DNA of 64,000 nt, from assembly GCA_016722505.1 (NCBI GenBank), contig JADKJH010000003.1, positions 372,001 through 436,000 on the forward strand. Reading direction: 5' to 3'. Under the pieces are notes generated by a model, which saw only the letters and a program-made list of their open reading frames with translations, was not told where the DNA came from and did no database searches. Shown piece by piece: positions 9,286-17,986 of the stretch. The stretch comes from Holophagaceae bacterium (GTDB lineage Bacteria > Acidobacteriota > Holophagae > Holophagales > Holophagaceae). Both the position numbers and the translations under genes were made by a program. Each line of letters begins with the position of its first letter. Positions within the stretch are counted from its first letter, which is position 1.

Positions 9286-9319
9286 AAAAAGGAACCATTA
9301 GAACGAGGGGTACCTTTTT
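9286..9319 (-). terminator. Intrinsic terminator after the OPA transporter gene
   Basis: On the minus strand AAAAAGGTACC and GGTTCCTTTTT form an 11-base stem (one mismatch) around a 12-base loop, ending in five T. The stop codon of the transporter lies inside the first arm. It separates the transporter from the HAD-dnaG-rpoD run. Confidence 0.65.
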
Positions 9320-10670
9320 AGTGTGATGCACTTCCGGGTTTCGCGTTCCAGATGCGGGTCATGATGAAGGCGCCGATAAGGCTGAACGGAATGATGGCGC
9401 CGACCCAGACCCAAGCGTGGACGGGGTCATGACCGGTGGTGCTGATGCCATCCCAGCCATAGGTTTTTAGAATCCAGCCCAGCCCGAATCCAGTCAAGCC
9501 GCTGCCGATGTATTGGATGCCGTCCAAGGCGCCGGCCACGGTGGCCGCAGCTTTACGGCCGCCGAAATCCATGCTGGCCGTACCGCTCAACATGCCGTGG
9601 ACGCCGAAGATGAACATGGCCGTAAGGCCCAGCAGAATGATGGCCCAGACCTGTCCCAGCCATGTGCCGCGTCCCAGCGCCATGCCCAGCAGGCAGAGCA
9701 TCAGCACCTGCACGAGGTAGAACATGAAGGCCACGGGCGGACGGCGGGACTGGAACAGCTTGTCGCTCATCCAACCGCAGAGCAGGCCGCCCAGGATGCC
9801 GCCGAGCATGAAGGCCACGCCTGTCCACCAGAAGAGATGCGTCTTCTTGGAGAGGTTGTAGACCTCCGCCAAGTACTCCGTGAAGTAGAGCATCACACCC
9901 TGCCGGACGAAGCCCGTGCAGAATTCGGCCGCGATCAAAAACAAAATGATGGGGTTGTGGAACACTTTTTTGAATAGATCAACAAGGGGTAGGGGGGCGT
10001 CCTCAGCCTCATGCGCCTTGGATCCATCCCCTGTGTCGAAGTCTGGAAAACCAGCATGGCTGGGGCGGTTGCGCACCAGGAAATAGTCAATGATGAACAT
10101 GCCGGCCATCGCCGCTGCGGGCACGAACCAAATGACCGTCCAGCTGCTGAAGCTGGCCAGCAGCCAGGCGCCGATGGTGGTGGCCAGGAAATAACCTGAC
10201 GAGATCATGATCCCGAAAATGCCACCAAAGACCCCGCGCTCATGCACGTGGAACCAAGTGCTGTTCACCTTCACCACCGATAGCGCGCCGAAGCTCTGGA
10301 AGTACATATTGGCGGACCAGAGCAGGCTCATGCCTACCAACAACTGTGTGGTATGGCCGCCCAGGAACATCAATCCGATGAGCAGATTCAGCAAGGCCGC
10401 GCCAAGGGCGCCCACAAGAATCGCTTTACGGCCGCCGATGCGATCCGCCAGGGGGCCGTTGAGTGCCACGCTGAGGCCATAGGTCCAGAAGCCCGCCGTG
10501 GCGATGATGCCCATCTCGGCCTTGTCCAGGTGATACCAGGCTCCGATATCGCTTTTTACAATATTGAAGTTATAGCGGCCCATGTACATGGTCGCGTAGG
10601 TCAGTCCCAGCGGGAACCAGTTAAGGAACCGGCGGGTTCTGTATTCTCTGTTGTGGTTCACGAGATCCAT
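9318..10670 (-). CDS. MFS organophosphate:phosphate antiporter (GlpT/UhpC type)
   Basis: About 450 residues with 12 membrane helices. The OPA-family signatures are FPLGLTYATMYMGRYNFNI near the N-terminus, the inter-helix motif GPLADRIGGRKAI, and a matching second-half motif CGWMSDKLFQSRRPP. These transporters exchange glycerol-3-phosphate or hexose-6-phosphate for phosphate across the inner membrane. The ATG at 10670 (MDLVNHNREYRTRRFLNW) fits family N-termini; a TTG at 10715 would add 15 residues. It lies 50 bases downstream of a CoA-transferase subunit on the same strand and is followed by its own terminator. Exact substrate not determined. Confidence 0.9.
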   Translation of the reverse strand: MDLVNHNREYRTRRFLNWFPLGLTYATMYMGRYNFNIVKSDIGAWYHLDKAEMGIIATAGFWTYGLSVALNGPLADRIGGRKAILVGALGAALLNLLIGLMFLGGHTTQLLVGMSLLWSANMYFQSFGALSVVKVNSTWFHVHERGVFGGIFGIMISSGYFLATTIGAWLLASFSSWTVIWFVPAAAMAGMFIIDYFLVRNRPSHAGFPDFDTGDGSKAHEAEDAPLPLVDLFKKVFHNPIILFLIAAEFCTGFVRQGVMLYFTEYLAEVYNLSKKTHLFWWTGVAFMLGGILGGLLCGWMSDKLFQSRRPPVAFMFYLVQVLMLCLLGMALGRGTWLGQVWAIILLGLTAMFIFGVHGMLSGTASMDFGGRKAAATVAGALDGIQYIGSGLTGFGLGWILKTYGWDGISTTGHDPVHAWVWVGAIIPFSLIGAFIMTRIWNAKPGSASH

Positions 10671-10720
10671 CCAGAAGCTAAAGGGCCCGTTCAGGTTATG
10701 ACCACGATGTAACAATTCTG

Positions 10721-11437
10721 CTACGAATCGCGAGTCACCACTTTTTCGATGCGTTTCTCGTAGCGGGTGCCCAGCACGAGCCGATGTACATAGACTCCGG
10801 GCGTGTGGATGTGATCCGGATCAAGATCGCCCACCTCGACGATTTCTTCGACCTCGGCAATGCAGATCTTTCCGCAGGTCGCTGCCATGGGGTTGAAATT
10901 GCGGGCTGTTTTACGATAGATCAGGTTGCCCATTCGGTCCGCTTTCCAGGCTTTTACGAGCGAAAAATCCGCTACGATGCCCTCTTCAAGCACGCATTCG
11001 CGGCCATTGAAGATCTTTGTCTCCTTGCCTTCCGCCACAACGGTGCCTGCCGCAGTGGGCGTATAGAAAGCCGGAATGCCTGCGCCCCCCGCCCGCATGC
11101 GTTCTGCCAAGGTGCCCTGAGGCGCGAACTCCAGTTCCAATTCACCATGCAGGTACTGGCGCTCGAACTCGGCGTTTTCGCCCACATAGGAACTGACCAT
11201 TTTCTTGATCTGGCGGTTTTTCAGCAGCAGGCCAAGTCCGAAATCATCCACTCCTGCGTTGTTGGAGTAGCAGGTCAGCGCCTTCACACCCTTTTTTACA
11301 AGGGCCGCGATGAGATGCTCAGGAATGCCGCAAAGTCCGAACCCACCCACAGCCAGAGTGGCGCCATCAAAAATATCGCTGATCGCCTCATCGGCAGAAG
11401 GTACTCGCTTGTCAATCACTTGAGCCTCCGACTCCAT
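10721..11437 (-). CDS. scoA: 3-oxoacid CoA-transferase, alpha subunit (ScoA/AtoD)
   Basis: 238 residues. Subunit A of succinyl-CoA:3-ketoacid (or acetoacetate) CoA-transferase, which moves CoA between acyl groups in ketone-body or short-chain fatty acid metabolism. Family signatures are FDGATLAVGGFGLCGIPEHL near the N-terminus, YSNNAGVDDFGLGLLL, and RKTARNFNPMAATCGK toward the end. The catalytic Glu is normally in subunit B, and no B-subunit gene is adjacent: the next gene is the OPA transporter. ATG at 11437 is the only sensible start. It is divergent from the TolB-like gene across 41 bases. Confidence 0.93.
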   Translation of the reverse strand: MESEAQVIDKRVPSADEAISDIFDGATLAVGGFGLCGIPEHLIAALVKKGVKALTCYSNNAGVDDFGLGLLLKNRQIKKMVSSYVGENAEFERQYLHGELELEFAPQGTLAERMRAGGAGIPAFYTPTAAGTVVAEGKETKIFNGRECVLEEGIVADFSLVKAWKADRMGNLIYRKTARNFNPMAATCGKICIAEVEEIVEVGDLDPDHIHTPGVYVHRLVLGTRYEKRIEKVVTRDS

Positions 11438-11478
11438 TGATGCTCTGATGATGCCAGACTTACTGAAGGAGGCTTAGC

Positions 11479-12588
11479 GTGGGGATTGCTGAATTGATTC
11501 TGATGATGGCGATGGGGCTGCAGGCCCAAGCCACGGGGAAACCTGAAGCAGCACAAATGCCTGCGGTGGCCCCGCCTGTTCAGAATCCCTTCCAGCCCGC
11601 CTCCGGTGATCCCCATCGTGATGCACGGGAAACGCATCTCCGCGATGTGAAGCAGCTCACCCATACCGGATCCAATGCGGAGGCTTATTGGAGCTGGGAC
11701 GGAAAGCAGATCATCTTCCAAAGCACTCGCGAAGGCCGTGACTGCGACCAGATCTACGTGATGAAATCGGATGGCTCAGACCAGCACTTGGCCAGCACCG
11801 GGAAGGGCCGGACCACCTGCGGCTACTTTCTGACTGGCGATAAGCGGATTATCTACGCCAGCACTCATGGTGGTGGTGACGGCTGTCCTCCAAGCCCGCC
11901 GTTCACCCCGGGAACCTATCGCTGGCCCGTGTTCCAAACCTATGACCTCTACACTGCGAAGCCGGATGGAAGCGATGTGAAGCCGCTGCTGGCGCATGAC
12001 GGCTATGATGCGGAGGCCACGGCTGCGCCCAACGGCAAGTGGCTTGTGTTCACCTCGGAACGCAGCGGCGACATTGATCTTTGGAGGGCGGACATCAATG
12101 GAAAACATCTGAAGCGGCTGACGGATGCCGTTGGATACGATGGCGGCGCGGTGTGGAGCCCTGATTCCAAGCTCATCGCGTGGCGCACCAATTATCCCAA
12201 GGGCGAAGCGGCCACCAGCAAGTACCGCGAACTCCTAAAGCAGCACCTCGTGGAACCCATGGACATGGATATTTGGGTGATGAACGCCGATGGCACAGGG
12301 AAACGGCAGTTGACCCGTCTGCTGGGCGCTGCTTTCGCTCCTGTTTTTTCGCCAGATGGCAAATCCGTGGTCTTCGCGAGCAATTGGGAGGACCGCCAGG
12401 GCAAGGGACGGAATTTCGAACTCTACAAGATAAACCTTGATGGCGTGGGACTTGAACGGCTTACCTATGCGGGAAATTTCAATTCATTTCCACACTTCAG
12501 CGCCGACGGCAAAAAACTGCTCTGGGTCAGCGGCCGCGAGGCCGCTGCGCCGAGGCAGTTCAACGTCTTTGTCGCTGAATACCACTAA
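11479..12588 (+). CDS. TolB-like beta-propeller (PD40 repeat) exported protein
   Basis: 369 residues. The start is GTG at 11479, preceded by a strong ribosome binding site (GAAGGAGG) 7 bases upstream; no ATG fits. A short hydrophobic N-terminus (MGIAELILMMAMGLQAQA) is probably a signal peptide. The rest is a six-bladed propeller of WD40-like/PD40 repeats, seen as AYWSWDGKQIIFQS, AAPNGKWLVFTSERSGDIDLW, GAVWSPDSKLIAW, APVFSPDGKSVVFASN and FPHFSADGKKLLW. Such proteins bind partners in the periplasm or act as peptidase-associated propellers. The last codons and the stop lie at the edge of an intergenic repeat element. Precise role unknown. Confidence 0.85.
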   Translation: MGIAELILMMAMGLQAQATGKPEAAQMPAVAPPVQNPFQPASGDPHRDARETHLRDVKQLTHTGSNAEAYWSWDGKQIIFQSTREGRDCDQIYVMKSDGSDQHLASTGKGRTTCGYFLTGDKRIIYASTHGGGDGCPPSPPFTPGTYRWPVFQTYDLYTAKPDGSDVKPLLAHDGYDAEATAAPNGKWLVFTSERSGDIDLWRADINGKHLKRLTDAVGYDGGAVWSPDSKLIAWRTNYPKGEAATSKYRELLKQHLVEPMDMDIWVMNADGTGKRQLTRLLGAAFAPVFSPDGKSVVFASNWEDRQGKGRNFELYKINLDGVGLERLTYAGNFNSFPHFSADGKKLLWVSGREAAAPRQFNVFVAEYH

Positions 12589-12775
12589 GACACCAAGGAA
12601 CCACGAAGGCACAAATAAAAATAGGAAAAAAATGAACCACCAAGACACTAAGACGCAAAGAAAACAAAATTGGTATGAACACAGATTTTCTTTGTGTTCC
12701 TTTGTGCCTTTGAGGCTTAGTGGTTCAGTTATTTTATTTTTTACCTTTGTGGTTGAGCGTGCCTTTGTGGTCCCA
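12583..12775. repeat. Intergenic inverted array of 'CACCAAGACAC' word repeats
   Basis: The gap between the TolB-like gene and gmhB is filled by degenerate units. The left half has two forward units (ACCACTAAGACACCAAGG and ACCACCAAGACACTAAGA, each followed by an A-rich tail). The right half has reverse-complement units (TTTGTGCCTTTGAGGCTTAG and CCTTTGTGGT). The left end covers the TolB-like stop codon and the right end touches the gmhB start. Similar word repeats are known from many environmental genomes but their origin is unclear. Confidence 0.7.
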
Positions 12776-12777
12776 GT

Positions 12778-13335
12778 ATGAGCGGGCGGGCCGCCATTTT
12801 TCTTGATCGAGACGGAACCCTCAACGAAGAGGTGGATTACCTTCACAAACCTGAGGAACTGGTGCTCATTCCCGGCGCAGCCCAGGCGGTGGCGAAGCTC
12901 AATGCGCTTGGAATACCCATAGCTGTCGTGACCAATCAAAGCGGTATCGGCCGTGGCTACTTCGGATTCGATGAATTCAATGAAGTGACCGCTCGCATGG
13001 CGCACCTGCTGGCAGAGGCGGGAGCCCATCTGGATGCAGTCTACGTTGCCCCCCACCACGAAATGGGGCAGGGGGAATTCGCCCATCCGGACCATCCCGA
13101 GCGGAAACCCAATGCCGGAATGTTGACCCGTGCCGCACAGGAACACGGATTGGATCTCTCGCGATCCTGGATGGTCGGCGACAAGGAGAGCGACCTTGAG
13201 GCTGGACGCCGAGCTGGTTGCCGTGTGGCATTGGTGCGGACCGGGTATGGGAAAAGCGTGGATGGGTCGCTCGCGGACCTGGTAGCGGAGGATCTTTCAG
13301 AAGCGGTGGACAGGATCCTAGAATCCTGGTCCTGA
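12778..13335 (+). CDS. gmhB: HAD heptose-1,7-bisphosphate 7-phosphatase-like protein (GmhB/HisB type)
   Basis: 185 residues. HAD motifs: FLDRDGTLNEEVDYLH (I), VVTNQSGIGRGYF (II), RKPNAGM (III) and VGDKESDLEAGRRAGC (IV). In the LPS heptose pathway GmhB removes the 7-phosphate of D-glycero-D-manno-heptose bisphosphate. Canonical GmhB has a zinc site of three Cys and one His before the RKP motif; here that loop reads VAPHHEMGQGEF...HPERKP with the His kept but the cysteines absent, so the metal site is probably lost. Other substrates cannot be excluded. ATG at 12778; its stop overlaps the sfsA start (TGATG). Confidence 0.85.
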   Translation: MSGRAAIFLDRDGTLNEEVDYLHKPEELVLIPGAAQAVAKLNALGIPIAVVTNQSGIGRGYFGFDEFNEVTARMAHLLAEAGAHLDAVYVAPHHEMGQGEFAHPDHPERKPNAGMLTRAAQEHGLDLSRSWMVGDKESDLEAGRRAGCRVALVRTGYGKSVDGSLADLVAEDLSEAVDRILESWS

Positions 13336-14075
13336 TGGAAAAGCGCGATCTTATGCAGGGACGGATCGTCAATCGCTACAAGCGATTCCTGGCCGATGTC
13401 GAATTACCGGACGGAACCATCGTCACGGCCCACACCACCAACACCGGCTCCATGACGACTTGCTGGGCGCCTGGTGATGCGGTGCTTCTATCCCACCATG
13501 ATGATCCTGCCAGGAAGCTGAAATACACCTGGCTCGCCTGTAAGCATGAGGGTGCCTGGGTGGGTGTGGAAACCGGGATGCCGAACCGCGTGGTCGCCGA
13601 TGCGGCGCGGAGTGGAACTTTGCCGAGCCTCCCCGGGCTGGTGGATGTGCTCACGGAACAAAAATATGGATCCGAAAACAGTCGGATTGATGTGCTGGCC
13701 AGAGATGCCGAGGGGCGCCGGGTCTATATCGAAGTGAAGAATACGACGCTTAAAATCGGCTCCCAGGCTTGCTTTCCAGATGCTGTGACCGAGCGCGGAC
13801 GCAAACATCTGCGGGAATTGCGTGGCATGGTCGAGCAGGGGCACCGAGCCGCCCTTGTGTTCTTCATCCATCGGGACGATGTGGATGCATTCGACGTGGC
13901 CCGCGAAATTGATCCGGCCTATGCGCAAGAGCTGGACCGCGCGACCGCGGCTTGGCGTCGAGGTGCTTCCTCTGGCCGTGAAACTTGCACTGAAAAATCA
14001 AAAAAATGGCCTATTCACGCTGAGCTGGGAGCTACCCGGGCTATTGCCCTGGAAACCAAGAAGGTGGGTCGTTGA
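13335..14075 (+). CDS. sfsA: SfsA family protein, reading frame disrupted near 13952
   Basis: The ATG at 13335 overlaps the gmhB stop. Residues 1-205 are typical SfsA (sugar fermentation stimulation protein; OB-fold plus a restriction-endonuclease-like core): CEKSKK-free, with AHTTNTGSMTT near residue 35, a central RIDVLARDAEGRRVYIEVKN and ALVFFIHRDDVDAF. After DRATAA the frame turns unlike the family, while the +1-shifted frame gives the expected end (GVEVLPLAVKLA, stop at 14079). Removing one T of the TT at 13952-13953 joins DRATAA to GVEVLP exactly and gives 247 residues, the usual length. One inserted base, by mutation or by sequence error, explains it. The molecular role of SfsA is poorly known. 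Confidence 0.85.
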   Translation: MEKRDLMQGRIVNRYKRFLADVELPDGTIVTAHTTNTGSMTTCWAPGDAVLLSHHDDPARKLKYTWLACKHEGAWVGVETGMPNRVVADAARSGTLPSLPGLVDVLTEQKYGSENSRIDVLARDAEGRRVYIEVKNTTLKIGSQACFPDAVTERGRKHLRELRGMVEQGHRAALVFFIHRDDVDAFDVAREIDPAYAQELDRATAAWRRGASSGRETCTEKSKKWPIHAELGATRAIALETKKVGR

Positions 14076-14264
14076 GTAGATTTCACAACTTTTCATAACC
14101 CCTTCAAGAAGCAGTCCGCCTACGCTGGTGAATTCCTCCGTTCGTTGTCACCTGTCTTCGCCTTCCGCTGATTTTCCATAGCGTTTGAATTCTTTGCCGT
14201 AATAACCCAGTTGAAAATTCCTGGGCATTTTTCCTGCTCCTGTCCATCTAAAACGGAGGCTGGC

Positions 14265-17200
14265 ATGGCCATGCTCGCACGACCCCTATCCTTGTTCGCG
14301 ATCCTGCTTGTGGCGGCGCCGCTTTGTGCGGGGGAACCCGAATTGCAGCGACGCGCTGACCATGCGATGCAGAGGATCCAGGCAATGCGCACCCAGATCG
14401 GATTGGGCGAGCTGGATCATTTTTCAACCCGCGCCGTCCACGACGATGAGCTGGGGCAGACTCACACGCGTCTGCAGCAGTACCACCAGGGTGTGCGGGT
14501 ATGGGGCGGTGAAGCGATCATCCATGCGGGCAAGGATGGCGAGGACCTGCCTCCGACCTTAGCCCACCGCCGCCATGTTTTCATCAATGTGACCCCATCC
14601 CTCGGCGAGTCTGAGGTCCTGGGCGTGGTCCATGGTGACCTGGCGCCCCAAGGAACCTACGCCTACGCGCCCCGGGCGGAATTGGTGATCCTGCCAGTGG
14701 AGACCCGCGCGGTGACTCCGAACCGGCGGAAGGTCCGCACAGATGGTGTGGGCGATGCCGCCGGAATGGACGATACGAGAGGCTTGGATGCCACTGCTTT
14801 CGAGACCCGTGTCCTCCGATACGTACTTGCCTATCATGTCCGCACGGAAATCGAGAACCCTGGTGAAACACGGCACACAGACTACATGGTGGACGCCCAC
14901 ACGGGCGCGATCCTTGAAAAATGGGACAGCCTTCAGACATCGAATGCGGTGGGCACGGGCAACAGCCAGTACAGCGGCACCGTCCAACTCAACACCAACA
15001 CCACGGCCTCCGGATTTGAACTGCGGGACAACACCCGGCCTGTGAGCGGGGGCAACACCGTCAACGATATGAATCACTCCACATCTGGCATCGGTACTGT
15101 TTACACCGATGCTGACAATACCTGGGGTGACGGTTTGGACTACCGGGAAGCACCCGAACCCACGACCTCTGCCAATGGACAGACCGTCGCGGTGGACGCA
15201 GCTTTTGGCCTTCAGGCTGCTTGGGACATGTACAAGAACATCCACGGCCGCAACGGTTTGGATGGGCTGGGCCACTCCGTCTACGCCAAGGTGCATTACG
15301 ACAATGGTTACGACAATGCCTTCTATTCAGACCAGTGCATGTGCATCACTTTCGGCGACGGGACCAAACGGCTGCCCTACACTCCGCTCGACATCGCTGC
15401 CCATGAATTCAGCCACGGGGTCTGCTCCACCACCGCGGGATTGATCTACAACAAGGAATCCGGCGGCCTGAACGAATCCAACTCCGACATCATGGGCGTC
15501 ATGACGGAGTTCTACTACCGCGGGGCGAACGGCCAGGGCAGCGTCATTCCTGATACAGGCGGGAACTGGACCCAGGGCGAGCAGATCGCGACCCCCGCAT
15601 CGCCCCAGTTCCGCCGCATGTACAAGCCGAGCCTGGACGGGAAAAGCGCGGATGCCTGGAGTTCCACGCTCTCCACCCTGAACGTGCACTACAGCTCCGG
15701 CCCCATGAACCGCTGTTTCTATTTCATCAGCCAGGGCGCCACCACCTCAGGTGACACCTCCACGACTTTCCTTCCCGGCGGCATGACGGGGATCGGGAAC
15801 CAGAAGGCGGCCAAGATCTGGTACCGGGCGCTCACCACCTACATGACGCCCTCCACGGACTACGCTGCCGCACGCATCGCCTGCATCCAGGCCGTGCGGG
15901 ATCTGTACCCTTTATCAGGCCCGGAAGAAATCGCAGTTTGGAATGCCTTCGCCGGTATCAACGTCGGAGGTCCCTGGGCGGGTGCTGACGCTGCCCCCGT
16001 GGTCGTCGTCAGCGAAAGCGGCGCCGCTGGAACGGTCACATTCAGCGCCACGGCCACAGACGACAAGGGCGTTACGAAAGTGGATTTCCTCCTCGATGGA
16101 TTGCTCGTTGGCACCAAGGCGGCTTCCCCATACACCATGACCTACGACTCCCTGATGCAGGATGACGGCACCCACACGCTGGACGCCAAGGCCACCGACA
16201 CGGTCGGGCTCTTCACCAACGCAACGATGGATTTCCTCATCAACAACGGCCAGTTGATCAAGAATGGGAGCTTCGAGAAGGGCTATGGGGTGGGGTGGTC
16301 CAACACCTCAGGCATGGAAATCGGCGCCATCCTCAACACCCCGCCCTACGATGGCACCAAGTGCGCCAAATTCCGCGGACGGGGATCCGCCGGGAGCGTT
16401 GCGATCTTCCAGAACGTGGCAATTCCCGCGACCGCGGCTTCGGCCACCCTCAGCTTTGCCTTGCATATCGAGACCAAGGAGACCACCGGCGGCCTCCACG
16501 ATACCTTCGCCGTGCAGATCCGCAACACAGCCGGGGCGATCCTGCAGACCCTGGCGACCTACAGCAATCTGAACGCCGCGGCGGGCTACACGGTCTACAA
16601 CTTCAATGTCGCCGCCTTCAAGGGGCAGACGGTCCAAGTGTATTTCCTCGGAACCGAGGATTCAGCGATCTCGACCGGCTTCATCCTGGACAAGGTGAAC
16701 CTCGTGGTGGTGGGCGGCGGGCCAGCCGATACCACCCCACCGTCCGTTTCGGCCACCGAGTCCGGCACCGCGGGCGCCATCACCCTGGCCGCCACCGCCA
16801 CGGACGCCAGCGGCGTCTCCAAAGCCGAGTTCTACGTGGATGGCGCGCTGAAGGGCACCGACACAGCTTCCCCCTTCACCATGGCTTTGGATAGCACCAC
16901 CCTGGCCAATGGCAGCCATTCCCTGGTGGCCAAGGCCTATGATCCCTCAGGCAACGTGGGTTCGTCGACGTCGGTGGCCTTCACCATCAACAACGCGGAC
17001 ACCCAGGCCCCATCCGTTTCCGTCAGTGAAAGCGGCAGCACAGGCATCCTGTCTTTCAGCGCCACGGCTTCCGACAACATCGGCGTGACCAAGGTCGACT
17101 TCTATGTGGATGGCGTGTTGAAAGGGACAGATGCCACCGCTCCATATGGCATGAGCCTGGACAGCGCGACCCTCGCGAACGGCAGCCACACGCTGGTGGG

Positions 17201-17891
17201 CAAGGCCTACGATGCCGCGGGCAACATCGGAACCTCTACCGGCTTCGCCTTCACCGTCGGCTCCGACACGACCGCCCCGATTGTGACCGCTAGCGAATCC
17301 GGAACCGCAGGGACCATCACGTTCTCTGCAACGGCCTCGGATGCCAGCGGTGTGGCCAAGGTTGATTTCTATGTGGATGGCGTGCTCAAGGGCACGGACA
17401 CAACCTCGCCTTACAGCATGACTCTGGATAGCACGACCTTGACGAATGCGAGCCATGCCCTGGTGGCCAAGGCGAGCGATCCCGTCGGCAACATCGGGAC
17501 TTCAACTAGCGTCACCTTCACCATCAGCAATCCCCCCCCATCCAGCACCTACAACGAAGTCGAGAGCAATGGCACCACGACCACCGCCAATATTGCGGCC
17601 GACACCGTCACGAAGATCGTGGGCTACATTGGCACTTCCACCGACCAGGATTTCTTCAAAATCAATGTCGCAGCCGGCCGCACGGTGACGGTGAACATGA
17701 CCGGTCCGGCGAGGGATTACGACCTCTACTTGCTGAGCAGCACAGGTGGCGTCCTGAGGACCAGCGCCGGCAGCACCGCGACCGAAAGCGTTTCCTACAC
17801 AAACGCCACTGCGGCGACAGCGATCTTTTATATCAAGGTCGTGGCTTTGGCGGCGCCTTTACCACAACGACGCCCTACAATCTGGCTTTGA
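14265..17891 (+). CDS. Secreted M4 (thermolysin-like) metalloprotease with Ig-like repeats and PPC domain
   Basis: ATG at 14265 follows GGAGG by 5 bases and opens a signal peptide (MAMLARPLSLFAILLVAAPL). Then: FTP/PepSY propeptide, M4 catalytic domain with zinc motif AAHEFSHG (His about residue 379) and third ligand Glu in GGLNESNSDIMG, catalytic His in NVHYSSGPMNR; an Ig-like domain, a jelly-roll/CBM-like domain (NGSFEKGYGVGWSN), three further nearly identical Ig-like repeats, and a C-terminal PPC domain (DQDFFKINVAAGRTVTV). It is an extracellular peptidase. The last 17 residues are off-family: adding one G at 17843-17844 restores VVGFGGAF...YNLALTR with a stop at 17897-17899, giving about 1211 residues. 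A single-base deletion, real or technical, is likely. Confidence 0.92.
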   Translation: MAMLARPLSLFAILLVAAPLCAGEPELQRRADHAMQRIQAMRTQIGLGELDHFSTRAVHDDELGQTHTRLQQYHQGVRVWGGEAIIHAGKDGEDLPPTLAHRRHVFINVTPSLGESEVLGVVHGDLAPQGTYAYAPRAELVILPVETRAVTPNRRKVRTDGVGDAAGMDDTRGLDATAFETRVLRYVLAYHVRTEIENPGETRHTDYMVDAHTGAILEKWDSLQTSNAVGTGNSQYSGTVQLNTNTTASGFELRDNTRPVSGGNTVNDMNHSTSGIGTVYTDADNTWGDGLDYREAPEPTTSANGQTVAVDAAFGLQAAWDMYKNIHGRNGLDGLGHSVYAKVHYDNGYDNAFYSDQCMCITFGDGTKRLPYTPLDIAAHEFSHGVCSTTAGLIYNKESGGLNESNSDIMGVMTEFYYRGANGQGSVIPDTGGNWTQGEQIATPASPQFRRMYKPSLDGKSADAWSSTLSTLNVHYSSGPMNRCFYFISQGATTSGDTSTTFLPGGMTGIGNQKAAKIWYRALTTYMTPSTDYAAARIACIQAVRDLYPLSGPEEIAVWNAFAGINVGGPWAGADAAPVVVVSESGAAGTVTFSATATDDKGVTKVDFLLDGLLVGTKAASPYTMTYDSLMQDDGTHTLDAKATDTVGLFTNATMDFLINNGQLIKNGSFEKGYGVGWSNTSGMEIGAILNTPPYDGTKCAKFRGRGSAGSVAIFQNVAIPATAASATLSFALHIETKETTGGLHDTFAVQIRNTAGAILQTLATYSNLNAAAGYTVYNFNVAAFKGQTVQVYFLGTEDSAISTGFILDKVNLVVVGGGPADTTPPSVSATESGTAGAITLAATATDASGVSKAEFYVDGALKGTDTASPFTMALDSTTLANGSHSLVAKAYDPSGNVGSSTSVAFTINNADTQAPSVSVSESGSTGILSFSATASDNIGVTKVDFYVDGVLKGTDATAPYGMSLDSATLANGSHTLVGKAYDAAGNIGTSTGFAFTVGSDTTAPIVTASESGTAGTITFSATASDASGVAKVDFYVDGVLKGTDTTSPYSMTLDSTTLTNASHALVAKASDPVGNIGTSTSVTFTISNPPPSSTYNEVESNGTTTTANIAADTVTKIVGYIGTSTDQDFFKINVAAGRTVTVNMTGPARDYDLYLLSSTGGVLRTSAGSTATESVSYTNATAATAIFYIKVVALAAPLPQRRPTIWL
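16735..17530 (+). repeat. Three in-frame Ig-like domain repeats, about 265 bp each
   Basis: Within the M4 protease gene, three consecutive modules share the pattern SxSESGTAGxITFSATA, FYVDGVLKGTD, LDSTTLxNGSH and GNxGTST at both DNA and protein level. A more distant fourth copy lies upstream at about 16000-16250. They probably form a stalk that spaces the catalytic domain from the C-terminal PPC module. Confidence 0.85.
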
Positions 17892-17922
17892 CCCGCTAAA
17901 ACCACCATTCACAAATAATTGG

Positions 17923-17970
17923 CAACCGAAGGGAGGGAAATGCCTGAATGGCCTTCCCTCCCTTCGGTTG
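17923..17970. terminator. Bidirectional terminator between convergent genes
   Basis: CAACCGAAGGGAGGGAA (17923-17939) is matched by TTCCCTCCCTTCGGTTG (17954-17970) with a 14-base loop. The long stem sits between the convergent protease gene and the response regulator gene. It lacks a long T run, so its strength is uncertain. Confidence 0.65.
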
Positions 17971-17986
17971 TAGCAGCATAACGCTC

